Part shown: positions 44,106 to 53,281 of the stretch, in pieces
How positions within the stretch are numbered: the stretch's first letter is position 1
How the letters are laid out: every line of letters starts with the position of its first letter
Assembly (NCBI RefSeq): GCF_900113745.1
Contig: NZ_FOQL01000001.1
Location: 620,001 to 684,000 of the forward strand
DNA length: 64,000 bases
Reading direction: 5' to 3'
From: Pseudomonas guineae
GTDB taxonomy: Bacteria; Pseudomonadota; Gammaproteobacteria; Pseudomonadales; Pseudomonadaceae
Program-made: the position numbers and the translations under genes
The notes under the pieces: generated by a model
Told to the model about the DNA's origin: nothing
Databases searched by the model: none
Seen by the model: the letters and a program-made list of their open reading frames with translations, nothing else

Positions 44106-44924
44106 ATGGCGCGCCTGCCAGATACGCTGCTGGATGCTTGCTTATGCAACCCGGCAGCGCCCTTCGCGCACAATCCGGCTGGCGACTTCGGCTTGGACAA
44201 ACAGCAAGCCAAGCACGCCTTGGCGGTACTGCGTCCCTGGCTAAATAAACAGCAGCGCATGCTCTGGGCCAATCGCCAGAACGCCCTGCTATTGATTCTG
44301 CAGGGCACCGACTGCTCCGGTAAGGACGGTGTGATCCGCCGGGTGATCAACAGCTTCGACCCTCAGGGCGTGCGCATCCAAGGCTTTCAAAAGCCCGATG
44401 CCTGTGAACAACGTCACGATTTCCTCTGGCGCTACCAGCGGCGCTTGCCAGGACCAGGCCTGCTCGGCGTATTCAACCGCAGCTATTACGAAGGGCTGAT
44501 CAGCGACCCGTTGGATGGTCTGTGCAACCTCAGCGAACTGCCGGCTCGCCGACAGGCCATTGAGGCCTTCGAAGCGCAGCTAACCACTCAGCAAATTCAG
44601 CCGTTGAAATGCTTTTTGCACCTGTCAAAAGGCGAACAAAAAAACCGCCTGCAAGAACGGTTGGAAAGCCCCCATAAACGCTGGAAGCTGCACAGCAGCG
44701 ACCTGCAGTCCTACCGTGAATTCGACCTACGCCAACAACGCTGGGCCGAGCAACTGAGCGCAAGCCACAGCAACGCTGCACCCTGGTACGTGATTCCGGC
44801 CGATCATCGCTGGTTACGCGATTGGCTGGTGGCCAGCTTGCTGGCCCGCGAATTAGAACGCCTGCAGCTGGACTGGCCAGACACCCCGGCGCCGTTCAGC
44901 CTTAGCGACCTTGAGGCAACATGA
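44106..44924 (+). CDS. ppk2: PPK2 family polyphosphate kinase
   Basis: A 272-residue enzyme of the PPK2 fold, which moves phosphate between polyphosphate and nucleotides. Walker A is LILQGTDCSGKDGVIRRV (about 61-78), followed by RIQGFQKPDACEQRHDFLWRYQ (split, about 90-111) and the Walker B-like GVFNRSYYEGLI (about 120-131). The lid residues and a C-terminal YREFDLRQQRW are present. Which nucleotide it uses cannot be told. It is tightly packed: 2 bases after yejK and overlapping the next gene by 4 (ATGA). Confidence 0.88.
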   Translation: MARLPDTLLDACLCNPAAPFAHNPAGDFGLDKQQAKHALAVLRPWLNKQQRMLWANRQNALLLILQGTDCSGKDGVIRRVINSFDPQGVRIQGFQKPDACEQRHDFLWRYQRRLPGPGLLGVFNRSYYEGLISDPLDGLCNLSELPARRQAIEAFEAQLTTQQIQPLKCFLHLSKGEQKNRLQERLESPHKRWKLHSSDLQSYREFDLRQQRWAEQLSASHSNAAPWYVIPADHRWLRDWLVASLLARELERLQLDWPDTPAPFSLSDLEAT

Positions 44925-45769
44925 AGCTCACCCTTTCCGCTCTACTTTTGAGTTTGAGCGGCATGGTCCACGCCGCCCTGCCGGAGCAAGCCCTGCACCC
45001 CGATGAAGTGCGCTTTGTCACGGCTAACGCCGAGTTCACCCTGATGCACGAAATGGGGCATCTGCTGATCAGCGAGCTCAAGCTGCCAGTGCTCGGCCGC
45101 GAAGAAGATGCCGCCGATCAGCTTGGGTTTATGGGACTGTTCCTCCTGCATGAACGCCAGAGCGACGCCAACTTCTATGCCAAGCTGCTTGATGTGGCGG
45201 ACTATTGGCGATTGGAATGGCAGCGGCAAACGCCCGACGCGCCTGAAATCCATGTATGGGATAGCCATGCCCTTGATGCTCAGCGCTTTTTCAACTTGGC
45301 TTGCCTGGCCTATGGCAGCGACCCCAAGAACCTGGAGTGGATCATCCAGATGACCGGCCTGCCAGATGAGCGCGCGTTCTACTGCCCGGAGGAATACCAG
45401 CAGGTCGAATATGCAGTGAATTGGATTCGTCAGCACTTCACACGTAAGCGCAACCAACCTGAAGGTCATCGGCTGCGGGTGGAATATCAGCCGCCGCCCC
45501 ATCACCTTGAAGGTGCCACTGAGCTGCTCGAAAAAGTTCGCGCTTCAGGCGAGCTGGAAGCCATTGCCGAACGAACCAGTAGCACATTCGCCCTGCCGCG
45601 CGACCTAAAACTGATTGTCACTTCGTGCGGCGAAGCCGACGCTTGGTATAACCGCAACAGCGGCGAGCTAACGCTGTGCTATGAGCGCATCCTCTACTTT
45701 CGCGAACTGGCAAAAAAGTTGCCCAGGCTGCGCCAGAAATCTTTGGAAGACGCCCCATCCCGCCACTAA
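44921..45769 (+). CDS. DUF4344 metallopeptidase (HEMGH)
   Basis: A 282-residue periplasmic protein. Signal peptide MKLTLSALLLSLSGMVHA is followed by a zinc-type motif HEMGH (43-47), then EEDAADQLGFMGLF with acidic residues that could supply the third ligand, and CYERILYFREL near the end. It has the pattern of DUF4344 putative metallopeptidases. Four or more Cys suggest disulfides. It overlaps ppk2 as ATGA, so the yejK-ppk2-metallopeptidase set is probably one transcript. Confidence 0.87.
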   Translation: MKLTLSALLLSLSGMVHAALPEQALHPDEVRFVTANAEFTLMHEMGHLLISELKLPVLGREEDAADQLGFMGLFLLHERQSDANFYAKLLDVADYWRLEWQRQTPDAPEIHVWDSHALDAQRFFNLACLAYGSDPKNLEWIIQMTGLPDERAFYCPEEYQQVEYAVNWIRQHFTRKRNQPEGHRLRVEYQPPPHHLEGATELLEKVRASGELEAIAERTSSTFALPRDLKLIVTSCGEADAWYNRNSGELTLCYERILYFRELAKKLPRLRQKSLEDAPSRH

Positions 45770-45893
45770 ATCCGCGCTACAACTCATCTGCGCCGCTGCC
45801 GGCACGCCTGCCTGCAAGGGCATTGGTGCGCTGCAAACACACTGTTAACCTTGCACACTGCCCTATCAAAATAACGAGGCAAGGAATCGCCCT

Positions 45894-46211
45894 ATGAAGA
45901 AAGTCATCTTGCTGCTGAGTGCGCTGGCGCTCTACCAACACTGGGACACACTCAATAATTGGCTACAACCGACGCAGGCCTCGCGCCAAAGCGAAGTGGT
46001 GCTGTATGCCACGCAGTGGTGCGGCTACTGCGCTAAAACCCGTGAACAACTGGCAGCCGATGGTGTGAGCTATCGCGAGGTGGATATCGAAAAGGATGCC
46101 GCGGGCAATGCCATCTTTAAATCCCTAGGTGGCCGCGGTGTGCCGTTGATCGATATCAACGGCACACTGATTCATGGCTATAACCCACAAGCGATGCGCG
46201 CCGCTTATTGA
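45894..46211 (+). CDS. Membrane-anchored glutaredoxin-like protein
   Basis: A 105-residue thioredoxin-fold protein. A short hydrophobic N-terminus (MKKVILLLSALALYQ) probably targets it to the envelope. The active site is CGYC at 43-46 (QWCGYCAKTR). The cis-Pro loop is RGVPLIDING, and the HGYNP that follows is the glutathione-binding turn. It is 124 bases from the metallopeptidase. Likely role: disulfide reduction at the membrane; this is inference. Confidence 0.88.
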   Translation: MKKVILLLSALALYQHWDTLNNWLQPTQASRQSEVVLYATQWCGYCAKTREQLAADGVSYREVDIEKDAAGNAIFKSLGGRGVPLIDINGTLIHGYNPQAMRAAY

Positions 46212-46256
46212 ACGCCCGGTGCACTCCGCCAGCAGAGCGTACCGAGCTTTACTGGC

Positions 46257-47192
46257 CTACAGCGCCTTGATAGCAAAGCCCAGTCGTGGGAAGTGCACAT
46301 GCACAGTGCCGGCGCGAGGGTCTTCGCGGCGCAGGATCAGCTCTTCAGTGCCGCTAAAGATCAGCTCACCCTCGACCGCATCAACGCCATAATCGATGGC
46401 GGAAATCGCCACCTGCTGACCCACGGCAAAACCATTTGGATCAACCAATACCGCCTCCGGCAGCGCGGCCGGGGTGGCATCACGGGCAATGCTAATCGCC
46501 TCTTCGCCGCTCATCTCGCTGAACGAGCCATGGCCGAAATCCAGCACCCGTGCCAGCCATGTGGCGACGGCCGGATAGCCGTCCACCAGCGGCGCTGTTA
46601 CCGGCGTACCGCGCAGGAACCACAGCGAATGCGCCATGGCGATATCCGCCAACGAGGCCTCACCAAACAGAAAGTCCCCCGGCTCGCGCTCAAGTTGCTG
46701 CTGCAAGCGCGCCATGATTGTGGGCCATTGGTGCTTGGCCACCTCCAGCGGCACTCGCGTGGCCAGGCCACCGTTGAACAGCGTCGAACGGTCGGCAATA
46801 AATACCTTGAGGAACTCGGGCGGCAGCTTACCGAAGCGTGCGGCGACGGACTCCGGCTGAAACACCAAGCTTACTGCGTGCAGAAACACCTGGGAGTCGG
46901 CCCACTGGGCGAAACTGGCGACATTAAACGCTTGGCCTTCGGGGAACAGCGCCGGGGTGCTTTTCTCCGTTTCCAGACGCTGGCCGATCAAGGCACTGTC
47001 GCAATAGATGTCCGCACCGATCTGCAGCACCGGAGTTTTGCGGTAACCACCGGTCAGCGCGGTGAGGTCCGGTTTGGGCATGATTGGCGGGATCATTACC
47101 GAGCGCCAGGACAGCTGTTTGAAACCGAGCATCAAGCGCGTCTTCTCGGCGAAGGGCGAAGTCGGGTAATGGTGCAGGATCAACTCATGCAT
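46257..47192 (-). CDS. Glutathione S-transferase with C-terminal extension
   Basis: A 311-residue protein. The N-terminal thioredoxin-like domain (about 1-78, LILHHYPTSPFAEKTRLML) has a Ser/Pro start in place of Ser/Tyr of most GSTs. The helical C-domain runs to about 215. A further 95 residues follow (SEEA to the end), with strands such as VLVDPNGFAVGQQVAI and VHFPRLGFAIKAL. These are not part of a standard GST of 200-230 residues. The extension occurs in a subset of proteobacterial GST-like proteins; its function is not known to me. Confidence 0.85.
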   Translation of the reverse strand: MHELILHHYPTSPFAEKTRLMLGFKQLSWRSVMIPPIMPKPDLTALTGGYRKTPVLQIGADIYCDSALIGQRLETEKSTPALFPEGQAFNVASFAQWADSQVFLHAVSLVFQPESVAARFGKLPPEFLKVFIADRSTLFNGGLATRVPLEVAKHQWPTIMARLQQQLEREPGDFLFGEASLADIAMAHSLWFLRGTPVTAPLVDGYPAVATWLARVLDFGHGSFSEMSGEEAISIARDATPAALPEAVLVDPNGFAVGQQVAISAIDYGVDAVEGELIFSGTEELILRREDPRAGTVHVHFPRLGFAIKAL

Positions 47193-47259
47193 GGCAGGCT
47201 CCGCAAGATTTTGGGGTAAACCAGCAGCTTAACTCTGCCTAGAGTATCGGCCTACCCGC

Positions 47260-47580
47260 TTAGCCTAATGACGCGTTATCAGCCTCGGCGATAACAGCCT
47301 GGGTAGCGACCAGCGCTTCCTTGGCCGTCTTGGTCAGACCCTTGATGGCGCGCTCGCGGCGCAGCGCATCGCCTTTCGCCGCGCAGGCCTCGATATACAC
47401 CAAGGCCTGCGCCGGGCTGGAATAGAAGAAGCGCGCGCCCTTGCCGCTCTGATGCTTGACAAAGCGTTTGTGCGGGTCGTCGCTGATGCCGCAATACAAC
47501 GCACCATTGGCCGCCCGCACCAGGTAGACAAACCAGGCTTTGCTGACGGGCGAGGCAATCGCAGGGGACAAATCAGGCAT
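47260..47580 (-). CDS. GIY-YIG domain protein (YhbQ/SLX1-like)
   Basis: A 106-residue protein from ATG 47580 ([13 protein letters not shown]); a TTG at 47607 would add nine. The GIY-YIG pattern is [20 protein letters not shown], with Arg at DPHKRFVKH and Glu in [21 protein letters not shown] (split, about 70-90). Such single-domain proteins (YhbQ type) are found in many gammaproteobacteria. It is not shown to cut DNA. Confidence 0.9.
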   Translation of the reverse strand: MPDLSPAIASPVSKAWFVYLVRAANGALYCGISDDPHKRFVKHQSGKGARFFYSSPAQALVYIEACAAKGDALRRERAIKGLTKTAKEALVATQAVIAEADNASLG

Positions 47581-47680
47581 CAGGAAAATCAATCGGTTGA
47601 GGCTCAAGCAGCGAGCTTAACGTCTCTTCGGCAACGCCGCCAAACCTTTGCCCGCCTGCTGCCGAATAGCGGGCAGCGTC

Positions 47681-48673
47681 CTATTCGTTGAAATACCGCG
47701 CCCTGACCGCCGTCACCGTGGCCTCGCGTAGCAGTCCGATAAACAGCTGCTCGACATCGGTCAGCAGCTGGTTTTCCGGAGTCACCAGGTAGATTTCGTT
47801 GACCGGCAGCTGGTCATAGGGCGGCAACTGGAACAGCAGCTTCTGCGCCACATAGGGTTTGGCCCCCTCCACGGTCAGGGCGCCAAAGCCGAGGCCGGCG
47901 AGAATCAGCCGGCGCACCTCTTCCTCGTTCGGCGACACGGCCACCAGGCGACCCCAGAACTGCTGTTCGCTGCGTACCGAGCTGACGGCGCTAAGGCCTT
48001 CGCCCGGCTGATCGCTCTCGAAAGACACATAGCTCAGACCACGCAGATCCTCGGCCGTCAGCCCCTCGCGAGCAAACAGCGGGTGGCGCGGGCCGCAGTA
48101 GAAGGCCATCTGCTCGTAGCCAATCAGGTCGAAATGCAGGCCAGTCTGCGCGGTTTTCTTGTTGCTGATACCGATATGCAGGCTGCCCCGCGCCACGGCG
48201 TCGACAATATCGGCGCTGGGCTGGGAGCTGAGGCTGATCAATACATTGGGATACAGCTGGTGAAACTGCGCCAGGCTGTCGTCAAACGGCTGGCAGCTGA
48301 CGTGGCTGGCCACCTGGATATGCAGCTCGCCGAGCACCGCACCGGCGGCACCGGCGTACTGCTCAGCCATCTTGTCGATGATGCTGCCGGCCGAGGAAAT
48401 GTACTCGTAAACCCGCAAGCCCTGTTCGGTCAGGGAGAACATGCCCTTCTTGCGCTGAATCAGGCGCATGCCCAGGTGTTCTTCCAGACGTTTGAGTGCA
48501 TTGCTGACGCTGGGCTGGCTGAGCGACAGCTTGCGCGCCGCGCCGGTGATGCTGCTTTCCTCGACTATCACCAGAAAGGTGTACAGCAGGTTCCAGTCCA
48601 GATTGCGCAGCAAGCGCTCGCGGGGCGACAGCATGATCGGTGGCTCTCCCAGGCTGGCCGTCATATTGGCCAA
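47681..48673 (-). CDS. LysR family regulator of the decarboxylase operon
   Basis: A 330-residue LysR-type regulator. N-terminal winged HTH (about 24-85, DWNLLYTFLVIVEESSIT, then AARKLSLSQPSVSNALKRLE), followed by the two-part effector domain (HIQVASHVSCQ; GISNKKTAQTG). It is the last gene of the leftward row, 62 bases after the decarboxylase, so regulator and operon share one strand. This may mean autoregulation from the operon promoter or a promoter of its own in the gap. Confidence 0.92.
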   Translation of the reverse strand: MANMTASLGEPPIMLSPRERLLRNLDWNLLYTFLVIVEESSITGAARKLSLSQPSVSNALKRLEEHLGMRLIQRKKGMFSLTEQGLRVYEYISSAGSIIDKMAEQYAGAAGAVLGELHIQVASHVSCQPFDDSLAQFHQLYPNVLISLSSQPSADIVDAVARGSLHIGISNKKTAQTGLHFDLIGYEQMAFYCGPRHPLFAREGLTAEDLRGLSYVSFESDQPGEGLSAVSSVRSEQQFWGRLVAVSPNEEEVRRLILAGLGFGALTVEGAKPYVAQKLLFQLPPYDQLPVNEIYLVTPENQLLTDVEQLFIGLLREATVTAVRARYFNE

Positions 48674-48735
48674 TTCTGGGGCAACAGTGCACTGCCCCAG
48701 CCTCCGAGTGCAAGCCTGCCAGGCCGCGTCATCGC

Positions 48736-50199
48736 TCAGTCCACATCAAGCGCCAGGAGGTCGCGGTATTCGCCACGACGGCGGATCAGCCGGCTGCCCT
48801 GTTGCACGTCCACCATCACTGCGGCAGCCGATTGCCGGCCACAGTACTGGCTCATCATTTCCAGGGCGTAGGCCCCCACGTCCAGTAGGGCAATCACATC
48901 GCCCATCTCGGTGGCGGCCGGCAACTCACGCAGGTTGGGCTGATGTACCAGCACCTTCTCCAGCACCGCACGATGTTCGGCCAGCGCCGGCTGCTCGGCG
49001 ATCAGGTCGGCCACGGCACCCTCGCCCTCAATGTCGTAGTAGGTGTCGCTGCTGTCGCACAGCGGCCCTGCTATACGGCAGTGCTGGGTATCCCGATCAT
49101 CGGCGCGCGAGGCGTTGAGCATGTGGAAGTACCAGCCGATGTACAGGTCGAACAGCACGCTGTAGCCGGCATCCAGGTAAAACACCGGGCGACCCTGGCG
49201 CTCTTTGCGGGCCTCGATGCGGGTCAGCAGGATGGCGGTGTCGCTGACCATGCTGCGCCCCGGTTCGACGATCAGCTCAATCTGCTCACCGAGAGCCTGA
49301 GCCATGGGTTTGATCAGGTGCTCGGCGAGCTGGGCGAAGTCGATCTCGGTGCGGTAGTTGGCAGAATAATGCGCGGCCACCGAATCGAAGTTCTCCTGCG
49401 CGCTGCTGTAATTTTTCGGGAAACCACCGCCCAGGTTCACGTGCTCGAGCGGGTAAGGCAGGCGTGCGCTGACCTGCCGCACATAATCGATGAGGAAGTT
49501 GGCCTCGGCCTGGTACACGCTGATATCGGTGATCTGGGTGCCGATATGCGCATGCACCCCTACCAGTTTCAGCGCGCCAGGATTCGCCAAAATCAGGTCG
49601 ATGGCCTCGGCCTGCTCGGCGGTGGTCATGCCGAATTTCGAGGTCGAGGTGCCGGTCTGCCAACCGGCCGCCGCGCCGCCCTGAATTTCCGGGATGATGC
49701 GCAGGCTGACCCTGGCCTGCTGACCCAGCTCCGCCGCCACCGTGAGAATACGCGCCAGCTCCGACAGCGAATCGACGTTGATCGCCTTGATTCCGGCGGC
49801 AATCACCTCACGCAGCTCATGCACCTGCTTGGCAACACCGTTGAACACCAGCTGCAACGGGGCGAACCCGGCGATTTGCGCCTTGTAGAACTCGCCGCCA
49901 GAGTTGACCTCCAGATCCAGGCCGCAGTCCTTGAATACCTTGAGCACCGCCAGGTTGGCGCAGGCCTTGCTGGCGAAGCAAACTCGGGTCTTGGCGTGCA
50001 CACGGCGGAAGTTATCGAGAATATCCCGCGCGTTATGCCGCAGCTTGGCTTCTGAATAAACAAACAGTGGCGAACCATAGCGCTCGACCAATTCGCGGGT
50101 GTTGACCCCATCGATCAGTAACTGGTTGTGGCCACTCTCAAGGTGCTGCGCTCTTTTCCAGGGGTGCAGGGAGACGACTTCGCTCATGGCAGTACTCAC
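48736..50199 (-). CDS. PLP-dependent decarboxylase, DAPDC/ODC (fold III) family
   Basis: A 487-residue enzyme. The PLP Lys is in CFASKACANLAV (Lys78). HAHIGTQ is near 217, GGGFPKNY near 256, EPGRSMVSD near 308, and GPLCDSSD carries the active-site Cys at 381. The fold matches diaminopimelate/ornithine/arginine decarboxylases. The long N-terminal tail (1-30) and the SSD after Cys are not those of LysA. Coupled with a cationic-type amino acid ABC importer and a LysR gene, the likely substrate is an imported diamino acid (Orn, Lys or a D-form), but which is open. It is 19 bases after the ATPase gene. Confidence 0.85.
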   Translation of the reverse strand: MSTAMSEVVSLHPWKRAQHLESGHNQLLIDGVNTRELVERYGSPLFVYSEAKLRHNARDILDNFRRVHAKTRVCFASKACANLAVLKVFKDCGLDLEVNSGGEFYKAQIAGFAPLQLVFNGVAKQVHELREVIAAGIKAINVDSLSELARILTVAAELGQQARVSLRIIPEIQGGAAAGWQTGTSTSKFGMTTAEQAEAIDLILANPGALKLVGVHAHIGTQITDISVYQAEANFLIDYVRQVSARLPYPLEHVNLGGGFPKNYSSAQENFDSVAAHYSANYRTEIDFAQLAEHLIKPMAQALGEQIELIVEPGRSMVSDTAILLTRIEARKERQGRPVFYLDAGYSVLFDLYIGWYFHMLNASRADDRDTQHCRIAGPLCDSSDTYYDIEGEGAVADLIAEQPALAEHRAVLEKVLVHQPNLRELPAATEMGDVIALLDVGAYALEMMSQYCGRQSAAAVMVDVQQGSRLIRRRGEYRDLLALDVD

Positions 50200-50218
50200 T
50201 CAAACAAGGCAGTTAAAA

Positions 50219-50986
50219 TTAGTATTGGCTGGCCAGCAGGCGGCGCAGGTTGTCCGACTTCGGGGCATTGAATAGCTGCTCGGGGCAGCCCTGCTCCTCG
50301 ATACGGCCCTGGTGCAGGTACACCAACTTGGACGAAACCTCGCGGGCAAAGCGCATCTCGTGGGTGACCATAATCATGGTGCGGCCCTCCTCGGCCAGCT
50401 CGCGGATCACCTTCAACACCTCGCCGACCAGCTCCGGGTCCAGAGCCGAGGTCGGCTCATCGAACAGCATCACTTCCGGGTCCATGGCCAGGGCGCGGGC
50501 GATGGCCACACGCTGCTTTTGCCCGCCGGACAGGCAGTCGGGGTACATCTGGCACTTCTCCAGCATGCCGACCCGGGCCAGCAACTTCTTCGCCTGGGCC
50601 TCTACGTCAATGCGATTGCGTTTAAGCACCAGACACGGGCCGAGCATGACGTTCTCCAGCACGGTCATGTGCGACCACAGATTGAACGACTGGAAAACCA
50701 TGGCCAGGCGCGAACGCACCCGCTCGATCTGCCGCTGAAAGCGCCGCGAGCGCACGCCACGGCTGTTCGGCGTCAGCTCCAGCTCCTCGCCGTTCACTTT
50801 CAGGCGCCCGCTGTCGGGGAACTCCAGCAGGTTCATGCAGCGCAGCAAGGTGCTTTTGCCCGAACCGCTGGAGCCGATGATGCTGATCACGTCTTGCCTC
50901 TCGGCGGTCAGCGAGATGCCCTTGAGCACCTCGATACCGGCAAAGCTCTTGTACAGTCCATCCACTTGCAGGGCGGCGTTGGTCAT
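50219..50986 (-). CDS. Polar amino acid ABC transporter ATPase (HisP/OccP-like)
   Basis: A 255-residue ATPase from ATG 50986 (MTNAALQVDGLYKSF). Walker A GSSGSGKST near 37-45, signature LSGGQKQRVAIARAL, Walker B VMLFDEPTSALD, and H-loop MVTHEMRFA. An insertion ELTPNSRGVRSRRFQRQIERV is longer than usual in this class. It overlaps the preceding permease gene by 4 bases. It powers the two permeases upstream. Confidence 0.95.
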   Translation of the reverse strand: MTNAALQVDGLYKSFAGIEVLKGISLTAERQDVISIIGSSGSGKSTLLRCMNLLEFPDSGRLKVNGEELELTPNSRGVRSRRFQRQIERVRSRLAMVFQSFNLWSHMTVLENVMLGPCLVLKRNRIDVEAQAKKLLARVGMLEKCQMYPDCLSGGQKQRVAIARALAMDPEVMLFDEPTSALDPELVGEVLKVIRELAEEGRTMIMVTHEMRFAREVSSKLVYLHQGRIEEQGCPEQLFNAPKSDNLRRLLASQY

Positions 50987-51726
50987 CTCGAGACTCCGGT
51001 GGAGACCCGCTCTGCGGCGGGTGCAGTAGCAATGGCTGGGGCCTGGCGTACCCGCTGGTGACGGGTCAGGCACAGCTCCAGGCGGCGCCAGAACCAGACG
51101 AACACACTGGTCATCAACAGGTAGAGCACCGCCGCCCACAGGTACACGGACAGGTCGAAGGTCTGCGAGAAGATGCGCCGGGTCTGCCCCATCACATCGA
51201 ACAGGGTGATCACGCTGACCACCGCACTGCCCTTGAGCAGCAGAATGATCTCGTTACCCAGGGCCGGAAACGCGATGCGGTAGGCATTGGGCAGGATGAT
51301 CTTGCGGTACTGGTTGAAGCGCGACAGGCCCATGGCCACACCTGCCTCAATCTGCCCGTAAGGCACAGCGCGCAGGCCACCCCGAAGAATCTCGATCTGA
51401 TAGGCCGTGGAGTTGAGGACAAAGGTCAGCAGCGCGCAGTAGTACGGATCGCGGAAGAACCACCACAGCCCCAGCTCGCTCAGCTCGGCGCGGAACTGAC
51501 CGGAGCCGTAATAGACCAGAAACAGCTGGGCCAACAGCGGCGTACCGCGAAAGAACGAGACGAACAGGCGAATCGGCCAGCGCAGCAGCCCGTGCTCGTT
51601 GCAGCGGGCGATGGCCAAAGGTAAGGCCAGGGCGCAGGCCAGCAACGCGGCGATGACAGTAAGCTGCAAGGTCAGGCCGGCGCCGGACAACAACTGAGTG
51701 GAGAAGCGCGTAAGGATATCCATCAT
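50983..51726 (-). CDS. Amino acid ABC transporter permease (HisM-like)
   Basis: A 247-residue permease. Five TM segments; the EAA loop GQIEAGVAMGLSRFNQYRKIILPNAYR (split, about 145-170) that docks on the ATPase is intact. The start codon overlaps the upstream permease by 4 bases. Its tail is Ala/Arg-rich (RQAPAIATAPAAERV). Confidence 0.94.
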   Translation of the reverse strand: MMDILTRFSTQLLSGAGLTLQLTVIAALLACALALPLAIARCNEHGLLRWPIRLFVSFFRGTPLLAQLFLVYYGSGQFRAELSELGLWWFFRDPYYCALLTFVLNSTAYQIEILRGGLRAVPYGQIEAGVAMGLSRFNQYRKIILPNAYRIAFPALGNEIILLLKGSAVVSVITLFDVMGQTRRIFSQTFDLSVYLWAAVLYLLMTSVFVWFWRRLELCLTRHQRVRQAPAIATAPAAERVSTGVSR

Positions 51727-52448
51727 GCCGCAGCACCTCCGCTACGGTAGCCACGGTTGGCGCGGCGCTCCATGCGTGCCAGCAGGAACTCGCAGAGCAG
51801 GCACACGCCCCAATAGGCCAGACACACCACCAGGAAGAACAGAAACGGCTTCTTGGTGGTGCCCACGGCAATATTAGCCACCCGCATCAGGTCACTGAGG
51901 GCAATCACCGACACCAGGGCGGTGTCCTTGAGCAGGTTGATCCACAGGTTGCCCAAGCCCGGCAACGCCAGACGCAACAGTTGCGGCAGCTCGATCACCC
52001 GGAAGATCGTCAGCCGGCGCAGGCCCATGGACTGGCCCGCCTCGCGCTGACCGCCGTCCAGAGCCTGCCAGGCGCCACGCCAAACTTCGCTGGAATAGGC
52101 GGCAAAGACCATGGCCAGAGCCACGACCCCTGCAACGAAGGGGCTCAGTTCGAAATAACCGACTTGCGGGTCGTACCAGCGCAGCAGGCTATTCAGCCCC
52201 ATACCGACGCCGTGATAGATGATAAACAGGGTGAGCAACTCGGGCAGGCCGCGCAGGGTGGTGCTGTAGGCCAAGGCCAGGCTGCGCGCCAGGCGACCGC
52301 CAAACATTGCCAATGCTGCCACCAGTAAGCCCAGCAGCAGCCCGACCGGCAGGGTAGTCAGTGCCAGGGCCAGGGTTACCCCAAGGCCCTGCAACAACTC
52401 GTCACCCCAACCGGCGTCACCAAAACTCAGGTAAGTGAGCCAGTCCAT
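51723..52448 (-). CDS. Amino acid ABC transporter permease (HisQ-like)
   Basis: A 241-residue permease of the same family as its neighbour. It starts MDWLTYLSFGDAGWGDELL, has five TM segments, and the EAA loop reads GQREAGQSMGLRRLTIFRVIELPQ (split, about 140-163). It is 41 bases after the binding-protein gene. HisQ/HisM-type pairs import cationic amino acids and opines. Confidence 0.94.
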   Translation of the reverse strand: MDWLTYLSFGDAGWGDELLQGLGVTLALALTTLPVGLLLGLLVAALAMFGGRLARSLALAYSTTLRGLPELLTLFIIYHGVGMGLNSLLRWYDPQVGYFELSPFVAGVVALAMVFAAYSSEVWRGAWQALDGGQREAGQSMGLRRLTIFRVIELPQLLRLALPGLGNLWINLLKDTALVSVIALSDLMRVANIAVGTTKKPFLFFLVVCLAYWGVCLLCEFLLARMERRANRGYRSGGAAA

Positions 52449-52489
52449 AACTAATCCTCTTCTCGTTCAGCAGATGGCTCGTGCTTGGC

Positions 52490-53281
52490 TCACTGCTCCA
52501 AGGTCAGCAGGTTGAGCGAGAAGAATTTGTCGTTGATGGCCTTGTAGGTGCCGTCGGCGATGATCGCGGCCAGGGCTTGATTGAGTTGCTGACGCAGCTG
52601 CTCGTCTTCCTTGCGCACGGCCATGCCGACGCCCTCACCGACATATTTAGGATCACTGACCGGCTCGCCGACTATGCGACAGCAACTGCCGTCGTCGGAC
52701 TTCAGGGTCCAGTCAAGCATCGGGATCATGTCGCCGACCTGGGCATCCAGACGCCCGGACACCATGTCCAGATTCACCGCATCTTGGGTCGGATACAGGC
52801 GTACATCGGAGTCGGGGTACATGGCCATCAGAAAGTCGGCCTGGGTGGTGGCACCCTGAGCGCCGAGGGTCTTACCGGCCAGGGCAGCCGGGCTGAAATC
52901 CTTGAGATTGGAGTCTTTGGACACCACAAAGGTCATCGCCGACTTCTGATAGGGATCACTGAAGGCGACCATCTGCTTGCGCTCCTCAGTGATAAACATG
53001 GAAGCGATCACCACATCATATTTGCGCCCCAGCAGCGCGGGGATGATGCCGTCCCAGTCCTGAGCCACCAAACTGCACTTGACCCGCATGCGTTTGCACA
53101 GCGCCTCACCGATTTCGACATCGAAGCCAGCCAACTGGCCGTCTGCGGTGTAGTAGTTAAAGGGGGGGTACGCACCTTCAGTGGCGATGCGCAGGGTCTT
53201 GCCTTCGGAGGCCTGGGCGGCACCCAAGGGCAGGAGGCCGATGCCGGCACAGAGCAACAATGAGCGGAGAGTCTTATTCAT
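52490..53281 (-). CDS. Periplasmic amino acid-binding protein (HisJ/ArgT-like)
   Basis: The first gene of the ABC operon: 263 residues with signal peptide MNKTLRSLLLCAGIGLLPLGAAQA, then LRIATEGAYPPFNYYTADGQ (about 30-49), typical of cationic and opine binding proteins. GFDVEIGEAL and MQD-like DWDGIIPAL follow. Two Cys (CKRMRVKC) form the usual disulfide of the LAO/HisJ group. AGAGGAAAA precedes the ATG. Confidence 0.94.
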   Translation of the reverse strand: MNKTLRSLLLCAGIGLLPLGAAQASEGKTLRIATEGAYPPFNYYTADGQLAGFDVEIGEALCKRMRVKCSLVAQDWDGIIPALLGRKYDVVIASMFITEERKQMVAFSDPYQKSAMTFVVSKDSNLKDFSPAALAGKTLGAQGATTQADFLMAMYPDSDVRLYPTQDAVNLDMVSGRLDAQVGDMIPMLDWTLKSDDGSCCRIVGEPVSDPKYVGEGVGMAVRKEDEQLRQQLNQALAAIIADGTYKAINDKFFSLNLLTLEQ

